Assembly (NCBI GenBank): GCA_003246365.1
Contig: QKAN01000121.1
Span: 1-43,191, forward strand
Origin: Clostridia bacterium
GTDB lineage: Bacteria > Bacillota > Clostridia > Christensenellales > CAG-138
DNA: 43,191 bases
Reading direction: 5' to 3'
Shown in pieces: positions 1-7,480 of the stretch. The notes under the pieces were generated by a model that saw only the letters and a program-made list of their open reading frames with translations, was not told where the DNA came from and made no database searches. Each line of letters begins with the position of its first letter. Position 1 is the stretch's first letter. The translations under genes were made by a program, and so were the position numbers.

Positions 1-2
1 AC

Positions 3-2840
3 AACGTCCAAACCACAAGTTATGATGCGCTTGGACATAGCTATACATATACATATGACCGCAATAATCGCCTGATTAGCGCGACCGACGCATGTAATCA
101 TATTGAAAGCCAGACCTATGATAACGTTGGTAACATTGCGAGCAAAACCGATGCGGAAAGCAATACGACATACTACGAGTATGATGAACTGAATCATCTG
201 ATCAACGTGACGAACGCGAACAACGAAACGACGTCCTATACCTATGACGAAAACGGCAATATGCTTACCTTCACGGACGGTGAGGGAAATGTTACTACCT
301 ATGAGTATAACGTTGCCAATCTGGTATCGAGATTAATTAAAAACGGCGGTCGAAGCGGAACAGAGGGAAACTACACCTACGTTGCCTCGAAAATTGAAAG
401 TTATACCTATGATGCGAATGGTCTGCAACTCACACAAATTGATCAAAATGGTGTGACGACGGAATATACATATGATATTCACGGCAGACTCATTGCGGTG
501 GATGCAGGAAGTCAAACTATTTCGTACACATACGATAATAATAACAACCTATTAACAATAACAGACGGGACGGGCACTACAACCCGCACATATGACGATT
601 TCAATCGAGTTATTACGAAGACCGTTCCTGAATTTGGACAGAGCATTTATGCCTATGATATAACAACTGGACTTCTAACCGGGTATGTTGCGGAAACAAC
701 GACCGATCCGCAAAATAACGTTGTCGAGCGAATTTATGACCGCAGCGGGCGACTTGTTGAAGTAATCGCAGACGGGAATTCGACTGTATACGCATACAAC
801 GCAAACGGGAGTTTGCAATGCATAACGTATGATGACGGATCCAGTGAGACGTATACCTACGCTGACGATAATCTCTTGAGTACGCTGATCAATAAAAAAG
901 CGGATCTCACAGTGATTGATTCCTATACCTATACCTATGACGCTGCGTATAACCTTATTAGTAAAGTTGACTCAAAAGGAACCACTAGTTACACATATGA
1001 TGCGCTGAACAGACTAGCGACAGTGACCGAACCCAGCGGACAAGTGACATCTTATACGTTTGATGCTTCGGGTAATCGCGCGAGTCAAACTGTCATTTTA
1101 AACACCGATACGACGGTAACAACATATGTATATGACGACCAGAATAGACTAACTGGTGCGTTAATTCAACTAAACAATGAGACGACCCAGAGCATCGAGT
1201 ATACATATGATAACAATGGCAATCAGCTGCAAACAATTACAACAGACTATATTAATGGCGTTCCGCAGACTCCTGTCGTGTCTGTTGCAAACACTTACGA
1301 TGTATTCAACCAGCTGATTCAAACTATCACAGCACTCGGATATACCATAATCAACGTATATGACGGTCAAGGACTCAGAGTGTCGAAATCTGTAAACGGC
1401 GATATCACGAACTACCTCTATGAATATCGAAATGTTGTGCTTGAACAGGACGATTTGGGCAATCAGACAGCTTGGAACGTTTATGGCATAAACCTGATCA
1501 TGCGCGAGGTGGGAACGGATACGCTCACCTATATGTACAACGGTCACGGAGACGTGACGGCGTTGCTGGACGGCAGCGGAGCGCTTGTTGCGACATATTA
1601 TTATGACGCATTCGGCAATATTCTGGAAAAAACCGGAACAGCGGAGAACAGCATTCTGTATGGCGGTTATCAGTATGACGAAGAGACGGGATTGTATTAT
1701 CTTGACGCGAGAATGTATGATCCGGTCACTGCAAGATTCTTGCAGGAAGATACCTATACCGGGCAAGCAAACGATCCGCTAAGTCTGAATCTCTACACCT
1801 ATTGCTCCAATGAACCACTCATGTATCTAGATCCATCAGGGCATCTTCAGATGAGTATTGCGGGGGCACTTGCATATGCATGGGAAGTAGTGGAAGAGAC
1901 GTTCAAGAAACTATTTGACATGGATAAATTCGACGCAGGTGATGTTGCTGGACTATATTCTGCAACGGCCAATAAGGATATTGCGCAAGGAATATTCAAA
2001 TATGCTGCAGCTATGGCAGCCGAAGGGGTTGCAATTTCCGCATTCGGCAACCCAATATTTGGGTCAGCTATTATTTGCTATTCAATTAGTTTAACATTAA
2101 CTGCGGCATTGGATTTAGTGGATGATGGGGTTTACAATACATCTATTGCAACCTATGTTGAAGCGGGCGTTTTTGGATTAGCAACTGGAGGGTTTTCATC
2201 CGCTGTTCGAGCTGCTACAATATTGACACCGGTAGAGAAAGTGGTAGCAATGACTTTAGCGGGTGCTACTTCTAGCGCGATTAGCCAGCAGACGGCGTAT
2301 GGATCTGTTGACCTACAAAAAGTTATAACCTCTGCACTATTCTCCGGCTTTTTGGAACTTGGGTACCAGTCTTTTACCGGCGCATTCAATCAAAACATCG
2401 GCTCAACTTTGGAATCGACTGGATTCACCAGCACGGCATTTGATTTCGATGAGGCGGCGGGGATGGGAACTGCCTATGAGGGTGGGACAGGCGTTGTAAA
2501 AACACCGTATGGAGATGCTGTCCAATCACTTAGCAAAGAAGCAAAAACTGTAAGAACTAGTATCGAAAATGGATGGACTGTGTATCGTGGTGGGACACTT
2601 GGAAGGTCTAATGCTGCAGAGGGACAATTCTGGGCACCAGAAAATCCACTAAACCCAGGTTATGCAGACCGATATGGAGTAGATTTTAGTAAAATTGATT
2701 TTATTATTGGTGGTAAAGTCAAACCGAATTCAAATATTATCACAAGACCAGCACCTGGTTTAGGAACAAACGGTGGTGGAGCTATTGAAATGGTAACGGA
2801 TCCTATTAATGTGATACTCGACTTCTTCTATATGCCGTAA
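3..2840 (+). CDS. RHS-repeat polymorphic toxin, C-terminal part (5' end outside window), ART-like tip
   Basis: The frame is open from base 3, so the gene starts upstream; 945 residues are visible. The first ~480 residues are YD/RHS repeats (repeated YTYD, GN and TYxYDxxNRL patterns). A canonical RHS core follows at about nt 1650-1845 (YQYDEETGLYYLDARMYDP, FLQEDTY, DPLSLNLYTY, ending DPSGH). Next is a hydrophobic alanine-rich pre-toxin segment (nt 1855-2400). The tip (nt ~2515-2840) has YRGG, GQFWAPENPLNPGYADRYG and a late GGGAIEMVTDP. I read this as an ADP-ribosyltransferase-like fold with Arg near the start and Glu near the end; that assignment is tentative. RHS proteins form a shell around the toxin and deliver it to neighbouring cells. 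Its core differs from that of the large rhs gene at 21988, so the two are separate loci. The next gene, 16 bases downstream, is the likely immunity gene. Confidence 0.9.
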   Translation, partial: NVQTTSYDALGHSYTYTYDRNNRLISATDACNHIESQTYDNVGNIASKTDAESNTTYYEYDELNHLINVTNANNETTSYTYDENGNMLTFTDGEGNVTTYEYNVANLVSRLIKNGGRSGTEGNYTYVASKIESYTYDANGLQLTQIDQNGVTTEYTYDIHGRLIAVDAGSQTISYTYDNNNNLLTITDGTGTTTRTYDDFNRVITKTVPEFGQSIYAYDITTGLLTGYVAETTTDPQNNVVERIYDRSGRLVEVIADGNSTVYAYNANGSLQCITYDDGSSETYTYADDNLLSTLINKKADLTVIDSYTYTYDAAYNLISKVDSKGTTSYTYDALNRLATVTEPSGQVTSYTFDASGNRASQTVILNTDTTVTTYVYDDQNRLTGALIQLNNETTQSIEYTYDNNGNQLQTITTDYINGVPQTPVVSVANTYDVFNQLIQTITALGYTIINVYDGQGLRVSKSVNGDITNYLYEYRNVVLEQDDLGNQTAWNVYGINLIMREVGTDTLTYMYNGHGDVTALLDGSGALVATYYYDAFGNILEKTGTAENSILYGGYQYDEETGLYYLDARMYDPVTARFLQEDTYTGQANDPLSLNLYTYCSNEPLMYLDPSGHLQMSIAGALAYAWEVVEETFKKLFDMDKFDAGDVAGLYSATANKDIAQGIFKYAAAMAAEGVAISAFGNPIFGSAIICYSISLTLTAALDLVDDGVYNTSIATYVEAGVFGLATGGFSSAVRAATILTPVEKVVAMTLAGATSSAISQQTAYGSVDLQKVITSALFSGFLELGYQSFTGAFNQNIGSTLESTGFTSTAFDFDEAAGMGTAYEGGTGVVKTPYGDAVQSLSKEAKTVRTSIENGWTVYRGGTLGRSNAAEGQFWAPENPLNPGYADRYGVDFSKIDFIIGGKVKPNSNIITRPAPGLGTNGGGAIEMVTDPINVILDFFYMP

Positions 2841-2856
2841 TGAAAGGGAGACCAAT

Positions 2857-3102
2857 ATGTTTAATAGTAACCAAGAACTGAGAGATTTTGCGTCAGTTTT
2901 ATGTGAAGAATTAAAACTCAATGATGAACTTGAACTAGCTAATGAATTGAAAATGTGGAATGAAGATGCTTTTACAAGTTCGACTGAATTTCTTGGTGAA
3001 TTAATGCTCATTTTAGAAAAAGTTATACTATCTTCAAAAATATTGAGTATAAAACCACAGATCGAAGAGTGCCTTGCGACAATTAAAAAGTCACTCGGAT
3101 AA
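2857..3102 (+). CDS. Small putative immunity protein for the upstream RHS toxin
   Basis: An 81-residue acidic, mostly helical protein rich in Leu and Glu. It starts at ATG 2857 behind AAGGGAG (2843-2849), only 16 bases after the rhs stop codon. I do not recognise a named family. A small soluble gene directly behind an RHS tip is the standard place for a cognate immunity protein, which binds and blocks the toxin in the producing cell. The role therefore rests on position, size and coupling, not on homology. Base composition is AT-rich compared with the rhs core, as is usual for tip/immunity cassettes. Confidence 0.7.
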   Translation: MFNSNQELRDFASVLCEELKLNDELELANELKMWNEDAFTSSTEFLGELMLILEKVILSSKILSIKPQIEECLATIKKSLG

Positions 3103-3420
3103 GCCAAGTTGTAAATCTCACTGACACAGTTAAAGCAACCCAACATACTGCACATTGCTGCGAATTTTCGGGATTGCCGACCACCTACCTGACACACAAA
3201 GGGGCATTTAAACCACGTACTAAGCATCTTTCAAACAAACGTCGGCGTTGCCGGCGTTTATATTGTGCTACAGTCATAGGCGACTAAATGTATAAGTTCC
3301 CCTGAAACACAGTTAGCGGATGCTTGCTCCATATCCATAAAACGTGAATGATCTTCAAAACACTCTCGAAATCAATCATAAATATAGGTACAAGAATGTA
3401 TCAGCTTTACTCGACAAAAA
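3103..3420. other. Non-coding or decayed stretch between immunity gene and toxin remnant
   Basis: No convincing gene is present. Near the right end (about 3387-3432) a second frame encodes YKNVSALLDKKATN, which could be the piece just before the WHH nuclease tail and is now out of frame with it. The rest shows no recognisable coding or structural signal. Confidence 0.4.
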
Positions 3421-3675
3421 GGCAACCAATGGCATCATATTGTTGAGCAAAGCCAAATTGGAAAATCCGGATTTTCCGCACAACAAATAAATAACGCAAA
3501 CAATATTATTGCGGTCGAATCTAGTGTGCATAGAAGTATTAGTGTGTATTACAGTAGCATTGATCAAGGTTAATCTGAATTAATGATTGTTAGAAAGTGG
3601 CTTGTAGGACAAAGTTTTGAAAGCCAATATGAATTCAGTATCAACGTATTAAAACTGTTTGGAGTGTTGAAATGA
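3421..3675 (+). pseudogene. Tail of a WHH/HNH-type nuclease toxin, orphaned and interrupted
   Basis: This frame reads NQWHHIVEQSQIGKSGF, then AQQINNANNIIAVESSVH, a stop (TAA 3571-3573), and continues in the same frame with VRKWLVGQSFESQYEF to a TGA at 3673-3675. The WHHIVEQ motif followed by N-N-x-I-x-V and a late H is the pattern of the HNH/EndoVII-fold nuclease tips found at the ends of polymorphic toxins. The upstream RHS carrier and most of the domain are missing and no start codon is credible, so this is a remnant. Its final TGA overlaps the ATG of the next gene (ATGA, 3672-3675), the coupling expected of a toxin/immunity pair. The family name is from memory of the motif; the decay is seen directly. 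Confidence 0.65.
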
Positions 3676-4037
3676 AAAAAGCAATGACCGTCTCAGAGAT
3701 GATGGATCAATATCTTGAAACAGGCACTGTATTGGCAGAAACGGGAATGAAAGGTGATTACAGGAGAGGTAATAAAATTGCTATTAAGAATCGAGAAATA
3801 TTTAATATGTTGAAACAAGATAATGTTATAGGAAAACAAGTGTTGCAACTAGTAATGAGTTCCAATTGCGAGAAAGCACGATCAATTGCTGCGGCAGACG
3901 CTCTAAGATTGGGAATTTTGATTGAGCAAGCATCAGCTATTTTGGAAGAAATATCATCGCGTGATGATATGATTGGTTTTGAAGCTAGGATGTCTTTGAA
4001 GATATGGAGAGGCGAAGTGCCGGGTAAAACCTTGTGA
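3672..4037 (+). CDS. DUF2019-like immunity protein, orphan partner of the decayed nuclease tip
   Basis: A 121-residue protein that starts at ATG 3672, overlapping the stop of the toxin remnant. The second half has the pattern AAADALRLGI, AILEEI and a C-terminal FEARMSLKIWRGEVPGKTL. This resembles the helical-repeat DUF2019 family (an A-x-x-x-L-x-x-W-x-G ending), members of which sit beside toxins. The expected role is neutralising the WHH nuclease encoded just upstream. The reading frame is intact although the toxin is not, as often seen when immunity against neighbours is still useful. Family match is moderate; the immunity role is inferred from context. Confidence 0.7.
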   Translation: MKKAMTVSEMMDQYLETGTVLAETGMKGDYRRGNKIAIKNREIFNMLKQDNVIGKQVLQLVMSSNCEKARSIAAADALRLGILIEQASAILEEISSRDDMIGFEARMSLKIWRGEVPGKTL

Positions 4038-4267
4038 TCAATCAATGCACGAGTACTGTGTTTTGGGATTATATCAAGATATTAGCAATATTCATTTAGC
4101 TGCCATGTTCTAGTGCTGCCAGCTTCATTGGTCTACTCTTGATTCTATATTACTCTAAGCAATGTTAGCGTTCGGATTCTAATTTTGTGGCGCAAATATC
4201 AAATTTGTTTTAAGTCGACTAATTAATAATTTAATCAATGATTGTTTTTTATGAAGAATAATAACGT

Positions 4268-4444
4268 GATGAACAGGTTGCATTGGAGACTGAATTAACA
4301 AAAAGAGAAATACAAAGGATTCGTAACTTAGTCGGAGGAATACCTAATGAATTAGACGGTGTTAATTTTGCAAATGACGCATGAGAAGTATATTATTACG
4401 AAAGAGGTATCAAATCCGAATTAAAATGTTTTTTCAGAAGATAA
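4268..4444 (+). pseudogene. Decayed small gene, possibly an immunity remnant
   Basis: A frame without a credible start reads VALETELTKREIQRIRNLV, GGIPNELDGVNF, then TGA (4382-4384), and resumes in the same frame as EVYYYERGIKSELKCFF to a stop at 4442-4444. The composition is protein-like on both sides of the stop. Position after an orphan immunity gene suggests another decayed immunity gene, but no family is recognised. The flanks 4038-4267 and 4445-4629 are AT-rich with no gene that I can support. Confidence 0.3.
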
Positions 4445-4629
4445 GGAGTGTAATTACACACTTGGAATAATGAAATGATAAAGCATCACTATTAACTGTG
4501 AGGGCTTATTTCAATAGTAGCCTAATCGAAGATAAACTATGTTAGGGTTCATCCCAACAAACATCAAATAAACAGCAGCTAGTAGGTTTTATCCCGCTTC
4601 TGTACAAAAATTCAACTCCTTTGTAACGC

Positions 4630-4656
4630 AAAAACCGCCCGCTTCGGGCGGTTTTT
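4630..4656. terminator. Strong intrinsic terminator, works on both strands
   Basis: The inverted repeat CCGCCCG (4635-4641) / CGGGCGG (4645-4651) has a 3-base loop and is flanked by an A-run and a T-run, so it is a rho-independent terminator in either direction. On the minus strand it lies directly after the 3' CCA-like end of the tRNA remnant, the normal position of a tRNA terminator. Confidence 0.85.
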
Positions 4657-4658
4657 AT

Positions 4659-4703
4659 TGGTTGCAGTGGATGTGCTTGAACCAACGACCTCCGGGTTAT
4701 GAG
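4659..4703 (-). pseudogene. 3' part of an initiator tRNA-fMet-like sequence (decayed; possible att scar)
   Basis: Read on the minus strand, 4703 to 4659 gives the anticodon loop CTCATAA (anticodon CAU), CCCGG, AGGTC, GTTGG, TTCAAG and finally TGCAACCA. This is the order of anticodon arm, variable loop, T arm and CCA end of an initiator tRNA-Met. The 5' half of the tRNA is absent: bases before the anticodon loop do not pair with CCCGG. The T stem is also broken. Homology that begins exactly at the anticodon loop and runs to the 3' end is typical of integrase attachment sites in tRNA genes, so this may be an old element boundary. Not a functional tRNA. Confidence 0.5.
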
Positions 4704-5232
4704 TGCGTACTTATGCGAAATATCGATATTATTATACGGCGATAAATGAGGATAATAGCCGATTTTGCGGATAATTCAGAATGCATTTTGACGATTATTA
4801 ACGATTATAAGCCGGTATTGATGGCAATAAAAATCAATTAAACATCAGGTAGCAGGTACATTTCAACAAGTTGTTTTCAGCAATTAAGAAGGCTCGATTT
4901 CAATATATGAAGCAGCAAATTTCCTTAATAAAATACATTCGCGAGAATTGTTGGAACGCATGTAAAAAGCTCTATTGTGCGCAATTGAGATTCTTTAAAT
5001 CACGACCCGACCATCGAGAAAGCAACTTCGCCGTTTGGATTACTGTGGTTGAGAACCGTTCAGAAATCAAATCGGTTTCACTGCTTCTTCGGTTAGAAAT
5101 TCATGTTTGAATGCAGACGATAAAATGGGATTCTATCACGCATTCCGACGAAATCTATTATGCAAGTACTGCAAGAATTTTTTGTATATTATACAGGAAA
5201 TAATAAATCTTTTTGTTTTTGCACTTTCCTGC
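4704..5232. other. AT-rich intergenic stretch without a supported gene
   Basis: Short open frames exist (4871-5110, 5107-5301) but lack ribosome-binding sites and protein-like composition. I see no structured RNA. Confidence 0.4.
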
Positions 5233-5261
5233 TTGACAAGGGTTCGTAATCTTGCTATAAA
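5233..5261 (+). promoter_or_regulatory. Sigma-70/A-type promoter for the MBL-fold gene
   Basis: A perfect -35 TTGACA (5233-5238), a 17-base spacer and -10 TATAAA (5256-5261) lie about 50 bases before the ATG at 5318. Confidence 0.75.
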
Positions 5262-5317
5262 TAATATGTCAGTTAGAAAACATAATTACGTAACAAAATA
5301 ATTCATCTCGGTGTAAT

Positions 5318-6190
5318 ATGAAAAACGAAAACAAAACTTTACACGGACTCATCTACGGCAGTTGGATGATTCGTTCCAATCTCTGGGTGTTGTCAAACGG
5401 ATGGCAAAACTTTCAATATTTACTTGTTGGTAAGGAAAAAGCAGTTCTCATCGATACCGGATATGGCGAAGGAAACCTTAGAAGTGTAGTAGAGGAGATC
5501 ACCTCTCTTCCGGTGATGGTGATCAACACACATGGACACTTTGACCACACTGGCGGAAACGGGCTGTGGCAACAAGCGTGGATGGGAGAAGCATCAACAA
5601 AGGATTGCAAAAATGCATTTTCACTTGAGCAATCCCAAATGGCGGCAAGCAAACCTTATCCAAATTACGAAACCCATATATTGACAGACGGAGCGACGAT
5701 TGAGCTTGGAAACGAAACGCTAGAGGTGATGATCATTCCCGCGCACCACGACGGCAGCATTGCCATTCTGGCACATAAGAATCGTTTGCTGTTTACCGGA
5801 GATGAGTTGGAAAGCGGACAGGTATTAATTCTTAAACAGCGGTCCGATCCGGATTTTCTGCCGACGATTGCCCGTCATCTTGCAAATACCGAACGATTGT
5901 TGGCTCGACAGACTGATTTTGACTACTTATTTCCAGCGCATAATGGGTACATGCTCGACCCTGATCGTTATCTGAACGATTTTATCAATCTTGACCAACA
6001 AATCCTCAACGGAGTAGCCGCAGAGCGGCCGGATACGGCAGGGTTTAATTATCCAGCTGATCCAGTGATAAGCGGTTCCGTCTTTGGGAACTTTGGCAGA
6101 CAAAAGCGTGTGTTCTATGGCGCGGCATCAATTGTTTATCTCGATGGCGAGTCCGGCATATCCGCAAAAGAAACTGTGCGAGAGGGATAA
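5318..6190 (+). CDS. MBL-fold (metallo-beta-lactamase superfamily) metal-dependent hydrolase
   Basis: A 290-residue cytoplasmic protein with no signal peptide. The metal-binding motif HGHFDH is at residues 72-77, preceded by the LIDTGYG strand. Further expected ligands are a His at 143-144 (PAHHDGS), Asp162 (FTGDEL) and His208 (FPAHNGY). This set predicts a two-metal (probably Zn) hydrolase of the glyoxalase II/lactamase-like group; the substrate cannot be told from the sequence. It starts at ATG 5318 with only a weak ribosome-binding site (TCGGTG). A good promoter lies upstream, and the sugar-transporter operon begins 95 bases downstream on the same strand, so partial co-transcription is possible. 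A role linked to imported sugar derivatives would be a guess from neighbourhood only. Confidence 0.85.
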   Translation: MKNENKTLHGLIYGSWMIRSNLWVLSNGWQNFQYLLVGKEKAVLIDTGYGEGNLRSVVEEITSLPVMVINTHGHFDHTGGNGLWQQAWMGEASTKDCKNAFSLEQSQMAASKPYPNYETHILTDGATIELGNETLEVMIIPAHHDGSIAILAHKNRLLFTGDELESGQVLILKQRSDPDFLPTIARHLANTERLLARQTDFDYLFPAHNGYMLDPDRYLNDFINLDQQILNGVAAERPDTAGFNYPADPVISGSVFGNFGRQKRVFYGAASIVYLDGESGISAKETVREG

Positions 6191-6230
6191 CGAATCGTTC
6201 ACGCGCGGTCTGGACAAATGAGAAACCTGC

Positions 6231-6259
6231 TTTAAAGCGGGCAGGCAGCCTGCTAGAAT
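6231..6259 (+). promoter_or_regulatory. Possible promoter for the sugar-transporter operon
   Basis: A -10-like TAGAAT (6254-6259) with a weak -35 TTTAAA (6231-6236) at 17-base spacing. A palindrome GCAGGC/GCCTGC lies within the spacer (about 6241-6252) and could be an operator or a weak hairpin ending the previous transcript. Confidence 0.35.
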
Positions 6260-6285
6260 AAAAACAAATACGGAGGAGAAAGTAA

Positions 6286-7401
6286 ATGAAAAAAGTCGTA
6301 GCTCTGGTATTGGTTCTTGCGATGTGTGTTGCAATGGTTGCATGCAAGACCACTACACCGACCGAAAGCACGGAACCCACCGCAGCAGAGTCGGCGGCCG
6401 CAGACACAGCAGTTGCATCGGAAGAATCTGCTGCAGCCGAAATCATGCCCGCAACCGCCGGTGTTTGCTGGTATAACTTTGCCGATACGTTTATCTCCAG
6501 CGCACGCCAAACGCTGGAAGACGCGGCTGGCGACAGTGGCTGGTTAACGCTTTCTTCCGCGGACAGCGCGTTTGATGTGCCGACGCAGGCGAACAATGTC
6601 AACCTTTTTCTCACGCAGGGCGTAGATTACTTGCTCGTCAACAACCTGGACACAGCGGGCACGGCAAACCTGATTCAGCAGGCGAAGGATGCCGGCACGA
6701 CAATCATCTTCCTTAACACCAACACGCCGACAGATGAAGAGTTTGCCATGTATGACAACGTATGGTTCATCTCCTCTCTGGCGGATCAGTCAGGCACCAT
6801 CATGGGTGACTATGTTGCCAAGTACTGGCAGGATCATCCCGATGCCGATCGCAACGGCAACGGCATGTTAGACTATGTTATGCTGATCGGTTTTGAATGG
6901 CACTATGATTCGACAGCCCGCCGCGATTATTCGATCAAGGCTGTGGAAGACGCCGGCATCACGACCAACAAGGTTTATGAAGCGGTCTGCAACTACAGTC
7001 GTGCGGACGCAATGAACACCATGCAGTCGATTTTAACTTCTAACGCGGATGACGTGGAAGCCGTATTTGCGGCAAACGACGACATGGCACTTGGTGCAAT
7101 CGAAGCCATGAAGGCGGCCGGTTGGTTTGACGACGATGGCCCGAGCATTCCTGTGGTCAGCGTAGACGCAACCGCGGTTGGCTGCGAAGCGCTTGCGGAA
7201 GGAACACTACTTGGTACCGCGTTGAATAACCCGGTAACCCTGGGTAGCCTGGCTTATCGCCTCATGTATTGCCTCCAGAACGGTCTGGAAGTGAATGCGG
7301 AAAACCTCGACTATAACGCTGGATTCAAGGTAGAGGGTCATCGCATCTGGATCGACTATATCCCGATTGACGCGAGCAACATCGCAGACGCGAAGTACTA
7401 A
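6286..7401 (+). CDS. mglB: Galactose/methyl-galactoside-type sugar-binding lipoprotein (MglB-like)
   Basis: A 371-residue substrate-binding protein. The N-terminus is a lipoprotein signal (MKK, hydrophobic run, Cys20 as lipidated residue) followed by a Thr/Ala/Glu-rich tether. The body is a periplasmic-binding-protein fold of the ribose/galactose cluster: VDYLLVNNLDTAGT, VFAANDDMALGAIEAM and VVSVDATAVGCEALAEG are typical. A stretch DADRNGNGMLDY (nt about 6838-6873) sits where MglB proteins have their EF-hand-like Ca loop, which is why I favour Mgl over ribose binding. ATG 6286 is preceded by GGAGGAG. It captures the sugar outside the cell and hands it to the permease and ATPase encoded next. 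A hairpin after its stop probably lets it be made in excess of them. The exact sugar is uncertain. Confidence 0.85.
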   Translation: MKKVVALVLVLAMCVAMVACKTTTPTESTEPTAAESAAADTAVASEESAAAEIMPATAGVCWYNFADTFISSARQTLEDAAGDSGWLTLSSADSAFDVPTQANNVNLFLTQGVDYLLVNNLDTAGTANLIQQAKDAGTTIIFLNTNTPTDEEFAMYDNVWFISSLADQSGTIMGDYVAKYWQDHPDADRNGNGMLDYVMLIGFEWHYDSTARRDYSIKAVEDAGITTNKVYEAVCNYSRADAMNTMQSILTSNADDVEAVFAANDDMALGAIEAMKAAGWFDDDGPSIPVVSVDATAVGCEALAEGTLLGTALNNPVTLGSLAYRLMYCLQNGLEVNAENLDYNAGFKVEGHRIWIDYIPIDASNIADAKY

Positions 7402-7414
7402 TGCCGTAATCAGC

Positions 7415-7444
7415 CGCCGGCGGCCGGTTTAACGGCCGCCGGCG
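7415..7444 (+). terminator. GC-rich stem-loop between binding protein and ATPase genes
   Basis: A perfect 12-bp stem, CGCCGGCGGCCG (7415-7426) / CGGCCGCCGGCG (7433-7444), with loop GTTTAA. There is no long T-run, so it is more likely a partial terminator or 3' mRNA stabiliser that raises binding-protein expression over the downstream genes. Confidence 0.7.
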
Positions 7445-7480
7445 CTTCTTATATCTGGTAGTCTATCGAAGGAGAATAGC

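Noticed and set aside
4659-4703. A functional tRNA-Met gene
   Set aside because: The D arm and acceptor 5' strand are missing and the anticodon and T stems do not pair.
4871-5301. Two small plus-strand open frames upstream of the MBL gene
   Set aside because: No ribosome-binding sites or domain-like composition; the second overlaps the promoter at 5233-5261.
6045-6614. Minus-strand open frame of 189 codons and its neighbours
   Set aside because: It overlaps the MBL gene end and the start of the binding-protein gene, has no ribosome-binding site, and its product is low-complexity Ala/Ser.
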